Below are positions 35,067 through 45,699 of a stretch of DNA of 64,000 nt, piece by piece (position 1 is the stretch's first letter; the number at the start of each line of letters is the position of its first letter). The DNA is from Lolium rigidum. Its lineage: Eukaryota; Streptophyta; Magnoliopsida; Poales; Poaceae. The stretch covers positions 37,601,769-37,665,768 of the forward strand of contig NC_061514.1 of the NCBI RefSeq assembly GCF_022539505.1, written 5' to 3'. Below the pieces are notes generated by a model. The model worked only from the letters and a program-made list of their open reading frames with translations, had not been told where the DNA came from and ran no database searches. A program made the position numbers and the translations under genes.

Positions 35067-37433
35067 CCCATGTGTTATTTTGCTACAGTACTTTGTTTAT
35101 ATTTGTGCCTTGGAAGTTGTTTACTACTGTAGCAACCTCTCCTTATCATGTTTTTGTGCCAAGTAAAGTTTCTATGTCAAAGTTGATGTTATATTTGGGA
35201 TCGCTGCGTAGAAACAGCATTGCTGTCTGTCACGAATCTGGGCACAGTTTTCTGTAGAAAATTCCAAAAAATCTGCCAATTTACGAGCGTGATCCTCAGA
35301 TATGTACGCAACTTTCTTTAGTTTTGAGTTTTTCCATTTGAGCAAGTCTGGTGCCAGCTTTAAATTCGTCTTTACGGACTGTTCTGTTTTTGACAGATTC
35401 TGCCTTTTATTTCGCATTGCCTCTTTTGCTATGTTGGATTCATTTCTTTGATCCATTAATGTCCAGTAGCTTTATGCAATGTCCAGAAATGAAAAGAATG
35501 TTTGTGTCACCTCTGAACATGTGAATTTTTGATTATGCACTAACCCTCTAATGAGTTCGCTTGAAGTTTGGTGTGAAGGAAGTTTTCAAGGGTCAAGAGA
35601 GGAGGATGATATACTACGATCAAGAAGAATGAAAAGTCTAAGCTTGGGGATGCCCCGGTGGTTCATCCCTGCATATTTCAAGAAGACCCAAGCATCTAAG
35701 CTTGGGGATGCCCAAGGCATCCCCTTCTTCATCGACAAAGTATCAGGTTCCTTCTCTTGAAACTATATTTTTGTTCGGTCACATCTTATGTACTTTACTT
35801 GGAGCGTCTGTATGTTTTGGTTTTTGTTTGAATAAATGATTGTTTAGGAGAGAGACACGCTCCGCTGGTTCGTATGAACACATGTGTTCTTAGCTTTTAA
35901 TTTTCATGGCGAAGGTTGAAACTGCTTCGTTAATTGTTATATGATTGGAAACGGGAAATGCTACATGTAGTAATTGGTGTAATGTCTTGAATAATGTGAT
36001 ACTTGGCAATTGTTGTGCTCATATAGATCTTGTTTAAGCTCTTGCATCATGTACCTTGTACCCATTAATGAATAATTACATAGAGCTTGTTAAAATTTGG
36101 TTTGCATGATTGGTCTCTCTAAGTCTAGATATTTTCTGGTTGAGGTGTTTGAACAACAAGGAGACGATGTAAAGTCTTATAATGCTTACAATATGTTTAT
36201 ATGTGAGTCTTGTTGTACCGTTTATACTTGTGTTTGTTTCAAATAAACCTTGCTAGCCTAAGCCTTGTATCGAGAGGGAATACTTCTCATGCATCCAAAT
36301 CCTTGAGCCAACCACTATGCCATTTGTGTCCACCATACCTACCTACTACATGGTATTTCTCCGCCATTCCAAAGTAAATTGCTTGAGTGCTACCTTTAAA
36401 TAATTCAAAATTTATCACCTCTTATTTGTGTAAATGTTTTATAGCTCATGAGGAAGTATGTGGTGTTTTATCTTTCGATCTTGTCATTTACTTTTGACAG
36501 ACTTTCACAATGGACTAGTGGCTTCATCCGCTTATCCAATAATTTTGCAAAAAGAGCTGGCAATGAGGTTCCCAGCCTCAATTAATTAACTTTCATTAAT
36601 AATTCTCTTCACATGTTTTGCTCGATTCATCGATAAGCAACTTAATTTTGCAAATAGACACTCCTCCATGGTATGTGAATGTTGGAAGGCACCCGAGGAT
36701 TCGGTTAGCCATGGCTTGTGTAAGCAAAAGGTTGGGAGGAGTGTCATCCATAAATAAAGAAAAACTAAACTAAAGTACATGTGTAAACAAAAGATAAGAG
36801 GGATGATCTACCTTGTGCAGGTAGAGATAACGTCCTTCATGGGAGCCGCTCTTGAAAGTCTGGTTGATGAGGTAGTTAGAGTGCCCATTACCATTCGTTG
36901 ACAACAACAAACACCTCTCAAAACTTTATTTTTATGCTCTCTTTATGTTTTCAAAACCAAAGCTCTAGCACAAATATAGCAATCGATGCTTTCCTCTTTG
37001 AAGGACCATTCTTTTACTTTTATTGTTGAGTCAGTTTACCTATCTCTCTCCACCTCAAGAAGCAAACACTTGTGAACTGTGTGCATTGATTCCTACATAC
37101 TTGCTTATTGCATTTGTTATATTACTCTATGTTGACAATTATCCATGAGATATGCATGTTGAAAGTTGAAAGCAACCGCTGAAACTTAATCTTCTTTTGT
37201 GTTGCTTCAGTACCTCTACTTTGAATTATTGCTTTACGAGTTAACTCTTATGCAAGACTTATTGATGCTTGTCTTGAAAGTACTATTCATGAAAAGTCTT
37301 TGCTTTATGATTCAGTTGTTTACTCATGTCATTACCATTGTTTTGATCGCTGCATTCATTACATATGTTTACAATAGTATGATCAAGATTATGATGGCAT
37401 GTCACTTAAGAAATTATCTTTGTTATCGTTTTA
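35067..37433 (+). other. 3' untranslated region of element 5
   Basis: 2.4 kb with no convincing gene, homologous in reverse to 4528-6934. Contains the repeated CTAAGCTTGGGGATGCC motif (35638-35715). Confidence 0.7.
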
Positions 37434-37469
37434 CCTGCTCGGGACGAGCAGAACTAAGCTTGGGGATGC
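37434..37469 (+). promoter_or_regulatory. Stem-loop and polypurine tract of element 5
   Basis: CCTGCTCG, loop GGA, CGAGCAG (37434-37451), then AACTAAGCTTGGGGATGC directly before the LTR. Confidence 0.7.
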
Positions 37470-38950
37470 TGATACGTCTCCGTCGTATCGATAATTTCTT
37501 ATGTTCCATGCTACTTTATTGATGATATCTACATGTTTTATACACATTATATGTCATATTCGTGCGTTTTCCGGAACTAACCTATTGACGAGATGCCGAA
37601 AGGCCGATTGCTTGTTTTCTGCTGTTTTTGGTTTCGGAAATCCTAGTAAAGAAATATTTTCGGAATCGGACGAAATAAAGACCGAAGACCTTATAATTCC
37701 CGGAAGCTTCCGAGCACCGGAGAGGGACGAGAGGGGAGCCAGGGGGCCCCACACCACACCCCGGCGCGGGCCAGGTGGGGCGCGCCCCCCTGTGGTCTGG
37801 GCACCCCGTGGCCCCTCCGACTCCCTCTCTTCGCCTATTTATTCGTCCCTGACCTAAAAACACCGATACGGAAGACGAGACGGGAGAAAACCTTCCAGAG
37901 CCGCCGCCATCGCGAAATCAAGATTCGGGGGACAGAAGTCTCTGTTCCGGCACGCCGCCGGGACGGGGAATTGCCCCCGGAAGCCGTCTCCACCGCCATC
38001 TTCACCGCCATCGCTGTTCCCATGATGAGGAGGGAGTAGTTATCCCCTGGGGCTGAGGGCTCTACCGTAGCTATGTGGTTAATCTCTCTCTCTGTACTTC
38101 AATACAATGATCTCATGAGCTGCTTTACATTATTGAGATCCATATGATGAGCTTTGTATCGCTACTAGTTGTGTGCTACTCATGTGATGTTATTAAAGTA
38201 GTCTATTCCTCCTCCACGTGTGTAAAGGTGATTAGTGCGTGCACCGTGTGGTTCTTGTCGTAGGCTATGATCACGATCTCTTGTAGATTGTGGAGTTAAT
38301 TATCATTATGATAGTATTGATGTGATCTATTCCTCCTTCATAGTGTAATGTGGATAGGTGGGTGCACTATGTTAGTTCTTGGTTTATTTTGCAATGATCT
38401 ATTATGCTCTAAGGTTATTTAAATATGAACATTGAATTGTGGAGCTTGTTAACTCCGGCATTGAGGGTTCGTGTAATCCTACGCAATGTGTTCATTATCA
38501 AACAAGAGTGTATGTAGCACATATGAGAAGAAGTATTTATTATGCGATCAATGTTGAGAGTGTCCACTAGTGAAAGTATGATCCCTAGGCCTTGTTTCCA
38601 ATACTGAAAACACCGTTTACTTACTGTTCGTTGCATGTTTACTCGCTGCCATATTTTATTCAGATTGCTATTACCACTCATATACATCCATATTACTTGT
38701 ATTTCACTATCTCTTCGCCGAACTAGTACACCTATACACTCGACAAGTGTATTTAGTGTGTTGGGGACACAAGAGACTTCTTGCTTTGTGATTACGGGGT
38801 TGCTTGAGAGGGATATCTTTGACCTCTTCCTCCCCGAGTTCGATAAACCTTGGGTGATCCACTTAAGGGAAACTTGCTACTGTTCTACAAACCTCTCGCT
38901 CTTGGAGGCCCAACACTTGTCTACAAGAATAGAAGCACCCGTAGACATCG
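37470..38950 (+). repeat. 3' LTR of element 5 (1481 bp)
   Basis: Starts TGATACGTCTCCGTCGTATC and ends CCCGTAGACATC, where the expected final A may be displaced by a G (…ATCGA). Same family as 31080-32578. GC palindrome near 37746-37806 and a TATA-like TATTTATT at 37836. Confidence 0.85.
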
Positions 38951-41900
38951 AGTAGTTCACCCCTGGACCATGGGTCCATAGCAAGTAGCTAGATGGTCGT
39001 CTTCTCCTTGTTGTGCTTCATTGTTGGATCTTGTGAGCTGCCTAACATGATCAAGATCATCTATCCGTAATACTATATGTTGTGTTTGTCGGGATCCGAT
39101 GGATAGAGAATACTATGTTATGGTGATTATCAATCTATTGTTTATGTGTTGTTTATGATCTTGCATGCTCTCCGTTATTAGTAGAGGCTCGGCCAAGTTT
39201 TTGCTCTTAACTCCAAGAGGGAGTATTTATGCTCGATAGTGGGTTCATGCCTTCATTGACACCTGGGATCGTGACAGTAGGTTCTAAGGTTGTGATGTGC
39301 TGTTGCCACTAGGGATAAAACATTGATGCTATGTCTAAGGATGTAGTTGTCGATTACATTACGCACCATACTTAATGCAATTGTCTGTTGCTTTGCAACT
39401 TAATACTGAATGGGGTTCGGATGATAACCTGAAGGTGGACTTTTTAGGCATAGATGCAGTTGGATGGCGGTCTATGTACTTTGTCGTAATGCCCGGATTA
39501 AATCTCACTATATTTATCATATCATGTATATGCATTGTTATGCTCTTCTCTATTTGTCAATTGCCCGATCGTAATTTGTTCACCCAACATGCTTTTATCT
39601 TATGGGAGAGACACCTCTAGTGAACTGTGGACCCCGGTCCTATTCTTTACATAGCATACAATCTATCGCAATTGTGTTTTACTTGTTTTCTTTGCAAACA
39701 TCTTCCACTCGATACGCTTAATCCTTTGTTACAGCAAGCCGGTGAGATTGACAACCTCACTCGTTTCGTTGGGGCAAAGTACTTGGGTTGTGTTGTGCGG
39801 GTTCCACGTTGGCGCCGGAATCCCCGTTGTTGCGCCGCATCACATTTCGCCACCATCAACCTTCAACGTGCTTCTTGGCTCCTCCTGGTTCGATCAACCT
39901 TGGTTTCTTTCTGAGGGAAAACTTGCCACTGTGCGCATCATACCTTCCTCTTGGGGTTCCCAACGGACGTGTAAATTTACGCGCATCAGGCCGCTAACTA
40001 AAGCCATGTATCATGGTGGAAGTTTCAGTTTGGACATACAACCTCAATCTCTTATGAGAATATTAATTGTTGTTGAATGCTTAAGCATTAAAAGAGGAGT
40101 CCATTATCTGTTGTCTATGTTGTCCCGGTATGGATGTCTAAGTTGAGAATAATCAAAAGCGAGAAATCCAATGCGTGCTTTCTCCTTAGACACTTGTACA
40201 TGCGGCATAGAGGTACCCCTTTGTGACACTTGGTTGAGACATATGTTATGCGATGATAATCAGTGTCTTCCGAGCTAAGTAGGACAAGGTGCGAGCACTA
40301 TTAGTACTCTATGCATGAGACATGCAACTTGTAGGAAGTATTATGCATATCACATATGAATTATTACTACCGTTGACAAAATTGTTTCTATGTTTTCAAA
40401 ACAAAAGCTCTAGCACAAAAATAGTAATCAATGCTTCCCTCTGCGAAGGGCCATTCTTTTACTTTATGTTGAGTCAGTTTACCCACTTCTTTCTATCTTA
40501 GAAGCAAACACTTGTGTTAACTGTGTGCATTGATTCTTACATGTTTACTTATTGCACCTGTTATATTACTCTATGTTGACAAATATCCATGAGATATACA
40601 TGTTAAAAGTTGAAAGCAATTGCTGAAACTTAATCATCCTTTGTGTTGCTACAATGCATTCTACTTAGAATTTATTGCTTATGAGTTAGCTCTTATGCAA
40701 CTCTTATTGATACTTGTCTTGAAAGTACTTTTCATGAAAAGTTTTGCTATATGATTCATTTGCTTAGTCATTATCTTTGTTAGCAATCTTTTGTTCAGAT
40801 CACTACATTCATCTCATATGCTTTACAATAATGTTGATCAAGATTATGTTGGTAGCATGTCACTTCAGAAATAATGTTGATCAAGATTATATTGATCGAG
40901 GATGAGTAGGAACTAAGCTTGGGGATGCTTGATACGTCGCAAACGTATCTATAATTTCTTATGTTCCATGCTACTTTTATTACAATACCTGAGTGTTTTA
41001 TACATACTTTACAACATTATTATACATTTTCCGGCACTAACCTATTAACAAGATGCCGAAGTGCCGATTCTTGTTTTACTGCTGTTTTTGGTTTCAGAAA
41101 TCCTAGTAAGGAAATATTCTCGGAATTGGACGAAATCAACGCCCAGGGGCCTATTTTTACACGAAGCTTCCAGAAGACCGAAAGGGAGACGAAGTGGGGC
41201 CACGAGGTGGCCAGACACCAGGGCGGCGCGGCCCAGGCCCTGGCCGCGCGGCCCTGTTGTCTGGGCCCCTCGCGTCGCCCCCTGACCTACCCTTCCGCCT
41301 ACAAATAGCCTTCGTCGCGAAACCCCCTGTACCGAGAGCCACGATACGGAAAACCTTCCGGAGACGCCGCCGTCGCGAATCCCATCTCGGGGGATTCGGG
41401 AGATCGCCTCCGGCACCCTGCCGGAGAGGGAATCATCACCGGAGGGGCTCTACATCATCATGCCCGCCTCCGGATTGATGCGTGAGTAGTTCATCCTTGG
41501 ACTATGGGTCCATAGCAGTAGCTAGATGGTCGTCTTCTCTGCTTGTGCTATCATTGTTTTAGATCTTGTGAGCTGCCTAACATGATCAAGATCATCTATT
41601 TGTAATGCTACATGTTGTGTTTGGCGGGATCCGATGAATATAGAATATTATGTTAAGTTGATTATCAATCTATCATATATGTGTTGTTTATGTTCTTGCA
41701 TGCTCTCCGTTTCTAGTAGAGGCTACGGCCAAGTTGATACTTGTAACTCCAAGAGGGAGTAATTATGCTCGATAGTGGGTTCATGCCTCCATTAAATGCG
41801 GGACGATGATGAGAAAGTTCTAAGGTTGTGGATGTCTTGTTGCTACTAGGGATAAAACATTGATGCTTTATCTAAGGATATTTGTGTTGATTACATTACG

Positions 41901-42511
41901 CACCATACTTAATGCAATTATCTCGTTGTTTACAACTTAATACCGGAAGGGGTTCGGATGATAACCTCGAAGGTGGATTATTTAGGCATAGATGCATGCT
42001 GGATAGCGGTCTATGTACTTTGTCGTAATGCCCTGATTAAATCACATAGTAATCATCGTTGATATGTATTGAATCCTTATTTGTCAATTGCCCGCCTGTA
42101 ATTTGTTCACCCAGCATGTTAGTTATCTTATTAAAGAGACACCACTAGTGAACTGTGGACCCCGGTCCATTCTTTTACATCTGAATACATTCTACTGTTT
42201 TTACTGTTCTTTGCAAACAAACACCATCTTCCACTCGATACGCTTAATCCTTTGTTTTCAGCAAGCCGGTGAGATTGACAACCTCACTGTTACGTTGGGG
42301 CAAAGTACTTTGATTGTGTTGTGCAGGTTCCACGTTGGCGCCGGTTTCATTGGTGTTGCGCCGCACTACACTCCTCCACCAACAACCTTCACGTGCTTCT
42401 TGGCTCCTACTGGTTCGATAACCTTGGTTTCATACTGAGGGAAACTTGCTTCTATATGCATCATACCTTCCACTTGGGGTTCCCAACGAACGTGTGCATC
42501 TACGCGTATCA
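38951..42511 (+). mobile_element. Internally deleted Gypsy element 6
   Basis: A 5'-truncated LTR (38951-39988), 941 bp of interior (39989-40929) and a full LTR (40930-42511). Plus orientation. The interior matches only the 3' untranslated part of related elements and lacks a primer-binding site, so most of the interior was deleted. LTRs are of the element 2 family but more diverged. Its 5' LTR is cut by element 5. Confidence 0.78.
40930..42511 (+). repeat. 3' LTR of element 6 (1582 bp)
   Basis: Starts TGATACGTCGCAAACGTATC and ends CTACGCGTATCA. GC palindrome at 41209-41270 with arms CCAGACACCAGGGCGGCGCG and CGCGCGGCCCTGTTGTCTGG; CCTACAAATAGCC follows at about 41300. The stem-loop before its polypurine tract (40889-40910) is decayed. 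Confidence 0.85.
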
Positions 42512-42742
42512 GGCCCCCACCTGGCTTGCCCTTCTGGCTCCGTCAATATTCTGGGAAAATAAGACCTTTCGCATAAATACCGAGGATTTTCCTGAAAGTT
42601 GGATTTCTGCACAAAAACGAGACACCAGAGCAATTCTGCTGAAAACAGCGTTAGTCCGTGTTAGTTGCATCCAAAATACACAAATTAGAGGCAAAACAAT
42701 AGCAAAAGTGTTCGGGAAAGTAGATACATTTTGGACGTATCA
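42512..42742 (-). repeat. LTR fragment of the element 3 family
   Basis: Matches the right end of 16209-17585 (CTGAAAGTTGGATTTCTGCA; ends GGACGTATCA). Its left part is missing at the join with element 6. It lies between element 6 and the pol tail at 42743, so it was probably inserted in that pol gene. Confidence 0.8.
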
Positions 42743-43022
42743 GAGATAAAGTCCTATTGTATCGGTCTCGTCTCAGATTTTTTGCAGGGAAATTACTCTC
42801 ATAATGGGAAGGACCATATGTCATTGAGGAGGTGTATCGTTCAGGAGCAATAAAAATTGCCTCGCTGAAAGATGATGCTACACAAGTGGTGAATGGACAA
42901 AGACTCAAGCATTATATTTCTGGAGATTCTTATAATGAAGATATTGATGTTATTCAAGTAATCACTCTGGAAGCTTTCATCAAAAACCAAATTGACAGTT
43001 CTGCAGAGTTCGACTTTGAATA
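42743..43022 (+). pseudogene. C-terminal end of Gypsy pol
   Basis: The frame beginning at 42746 reads DKVLLYRSRLRFFAGKLLS, a stop, WEGPYVIEEVYRSGAIKI, then a tail ending in the TAG at 43021-43023. This is the post-integrase segment of plant Gypsy pol (…KLxSRWxGPFxV…GA…). One stop (TAA, where Arg or Lys is expected) and loss of all upstream domains make it a relic. Confidence 0.85.
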
Positions 43023-43142
43023 GGTTACTGTTTTAGTAATAAAAAGTCCGCGTTTAACTTTACGAACAATATTTCTGCTATTTTTGGAAAATATGAAAAA
43101 TTACGAGATCGAAACGGAGTGGAGGAGACGCACGAGGGCGTG

Positions 43143-43362
43143 CCCCCATAGGCCGGCGCGGGCCCCACCCTGGCCGCGCCGCCCTATGGGGACAGCCCCT
43201 CGGCGTCCCGTTTCCACTCGTTTTCGGCCGTGTACCTTCCTTTTGTCGTAAAAATATTTGCTATATAATCCCCCGGATCCCCAGCGGTCCGTATATCGTT
43301 TTCTCGTCGTGTTTTGTTTCGAGCTGTTTTCTGCCAGGATCTGTTTTTGATCTAGAAGCACC
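43143..43362 (+). promoter_or_regulatory. LTR-like internal promoter upstream of the extra ORF
   Basis: 43143-43193 is a GC palindrome (arms CCCCATAGGCCGGCGCGGG and GGCCGCGCCGCCCTATGGGG) of the kind found in the LTRs. CTATATAATCC follows at 43261-43271, and the ORF starts at 43363, about 95 nt on. This is the layout of the LTR U3/R region but lies inside the element. Promoter activity is inferred. Confidence 0.5.
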
Positions 43363-43899
43363 ATGGTCTCCAACAACAAGGACAAGGGGCCTTTGGAGGA
43401 AGATATTCAAGACCCCGATTTGAAGGAAGAAGTCGAGAGCGAGGATGAAGGAGAAGTGGAGGAAGTTCCACGAGTATACCCGCGCGCCACCGTCGCAAGC
43501 ATTGGCGTGATAGCAAATCCGTTCAACACCAAGAAAAGCGCATGGATCAGCACCGGAGGAGGAGTCCCACGTCGCTTCCTAGCTCCAAGGACATCTCCTC
43601 CAGGCATTGACAACCCTTTCCGCACTCTAATCTATAGTCGTCAAATTGAAAGGACTCCCAAGGCAGTATTGCCTAGTGGTTGGGATATGGATCGTTCTAA
43701 CACTGCAGGAAAGATGAAGCCTGAAGATGAGGAGTGGGGAAATAACTCTAAGAGTTGGGCTTTGCCATCTGATATACTCATTAACCGCGTCGAGCACAAC
43801 TCGGAGCTGATCCGCAACCTCACCTATGAGATTGATGAGCTAAAGGAGCTCGTTAAGAAGCTTGTCGAGAAGAGTTCACCATCATCACCGAAGGAGTAA
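43363..43899 (+). CDS. Extra ORF between pol and 3' LTR of element 7 (178 aa)
   Basis: Intact ORF, ATG in good context (GCACCATGG), TAA stop. Acidic N-terminus (KEEVESEDEGEVEE), a central Pro/Gly/Arg part (ISTGGGVPRRFLAPRTSPPG), and a C-terminal amphipathic helix likely to form a short coiled coil (SELIRNLTYEIDELKELVKK). No signal peptide, membrane segment or known catalytic motif. It sits where some Gypsy elements have env-like or antisense genes. The putative internal promoter just upstream suggests a separate transcript. Function unknown. Intactness next to a broken pol is notable but may be chance. Confidence 0.65.
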   Translation: MVSNNKDKGPLEEDIQDPDLKEEVESEDEGEVEEVPRVYPRATVASIGVIANPFNTKKSAWISTGGGVPRRFLAPRTSPPGIDNPFRTLIYSRQIERTPKAVLPSGWDMDRSNTAGKMKPEDEEWGNNSKSWALPSDILINRVEHNSELIRNLTYEIDELKELVKKLVEKSSPSSPKE

Positions 43900-45660
43900 T
43901 TCATCATTGGTATTGGCATCCCCTTGGTTTGTTCCAAGCTTGGGGGAGTGCCGCGGTATCACATCATCACTACCTTTATCTTTTTACTATCAAGTAGTGT
44001 CATATCATGAGTAGGGAAGTTATCATATAAGATGGTTTGCAGTGTGGAAGTATCTCTCTCTTAGTTGGTTATCTATGTATCCGTTGGTGTGAGTTATCGT
44101 TATGGAATATTAATGAGAAGTCTTATCATTTACTTTTTGCACACCTTATTTTAGTTTGCAATTTCTGTTATATGATTACTCTTGACATTAGTATTGATAT
44201 CACTTTGGGAGCATCAAGTAAATCTATTTGGTTTTGGCAAACTTAGCATTGGTCAATAGCAACAACACTTTGAGTTTAAATAAAAGAGGAAATACATGTA
44301 GATATATTACTTTATTATCTTTCTTTCTTGTTAGCTGATGAGTTTAATATTCTGAAGTTAAAATTTCTTGCTTACAAGGAAGATGCATGATTCTTTCTAT
44401 CACATGTATATTTGTTTGTTTCCCTCAACTCTTATGCTTGCTAATCAACCTTGCTAGCCAAAGACCTGTACTGAGAGGGAATACTTCTCATACATCCAGA
44501 ACCTTAAACCAAACCCATGTCATTTGTGTCCACCATAACTACCTACTATGTGGTATTTTGCGCCACTCCAAGTCAATACTTCATGTGCTACCTTTAAACA
44601 ATTCAAACTATATTACTCCTTAATTGTGTCAATGTTTTATAGCTCATGAGGAAGTATGTGGTGTTTTATCTCTCAATCTTGTTGGGCGGATTTTCACCAA
44701 CGGACTAGCGGCACATCCGCTTATCCAATAATTTTGCAAAAAGAGCTGGCAACGGGGTTCCCAGCCCCAATTAATAACTTTCATTAATAATTCTCTTCAC
44801 ATGTTTTGCCCTGATTTATCAGTAAGCAACTTAACTTTGAAATAGACACTCCTCCATGGTATGAGAAATGTTGGAAGGCACCCGAGGATTCGGTTAGCCA
44901 TGGCTTGTGAAAGCAAAGGTTGGGGGAGTGTCATCCATAAATAAAACTAAAATACATGTGTAAACAAAAGAGAAGAGGGATGATCTACCTTGCTGGTAGA
45001 GATAACGTCCTTCATGGGAGCCGCTCTTGGAAGGTCTGTTTGGCAAGGGGGTTAGAGTGCCCACTACCATTCGTTGACAACAACAAACACCTCTCAAAAT
45101 CTTACTTTTATGCTCTTTATATGATTTCGAAACTTAAGAAGCTCTAACACATGATTTAATCTCTGCTTCCCTCTGCGAAGGGCCTTTCTTTTACTTTTAT
45201 GTTGAGTCAGTAAACCTATTTCCCTCCATCTCATGCAAGCAATTGAGTTGTTGTGATCCAACCATTTATGCTATGATCTATTTAATCGTGCCTTTTACTC
45301 TTCCTTGTTTAGTACAAATTTTATCTGAATGAATATGACTTTGAAGGTTATCAATGATTATGAGGAGATTGTTATGATTAAGGATGTAAGCTTGGCCATA
45401 AAGTTCTGATATAAAGGCTTTGCTCAGAAGATAAGCACAATCTATTAATAGTTCTCTGGCCAAGAACAAAGTTTGCCATAACCGTTTATGATTTCCTATG
45501 CACCTCTATTTGTGATTTCTCTTTACTTATTTCAAGTTGAGTTATATGAGGAGGATGTTTACTAGAAGGTCTTGTGTGAATTAATATGATGCTTCTTGTC
45601 CGTATTTCATTTATCGACTCTTCACTCCATAAACATGTGGTCTTGTTTATTGAGCTCAGT
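43900..45660 (+). other. 3' untranslated region of element 7
   Basis: 1.8 kb, no gene seen. Repeated almost base for base at 50519-52282. Confidence 0.75.
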
Positions 45661-45699
45661 TTCGCTTGGGGACAAGCGAAGTCTAAGCTTGGGGGGAGT
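45661..45699 (+). promoter_or_regulatory. Stem-loop and polypurine tract of element 7
   Basis: TTCGCTTG, loop GGGA, CAAGCGAA (45661-45680, perfect 8 bp), then GTCTAAGCTTGGGGGGAGT before the LTR. The relative at 52283-52302 has one inner mismatch. Confidence 0.75.

Larger units (their letters stand above)
32963..38950 (+). mobile_element. Gypsy element 5, interior and 3' LTR
   Basis: Plus orientation. A gag-like ORF and a second ORF (to 35066), ~2.4 kb of 3' untranslated region, a polypurine tract, then the LTR 37470-38950. The 5' part, including 5' LTR and primer-binding site, is lost at the gap. No protease, RT or integrase between the ORFs and the 3' untranslated region, so non-autonomous. 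Inserted in the LTR of element 6, whose sequence resumes at 38951. Confidence 0.8.

Noticed and set aside
31080..38950. 31080-32578 and 37470-38950 as the LTR pair of one element
   Set aside because: They are in opposite orientation, the flanks do not match, and the gap lies between them.
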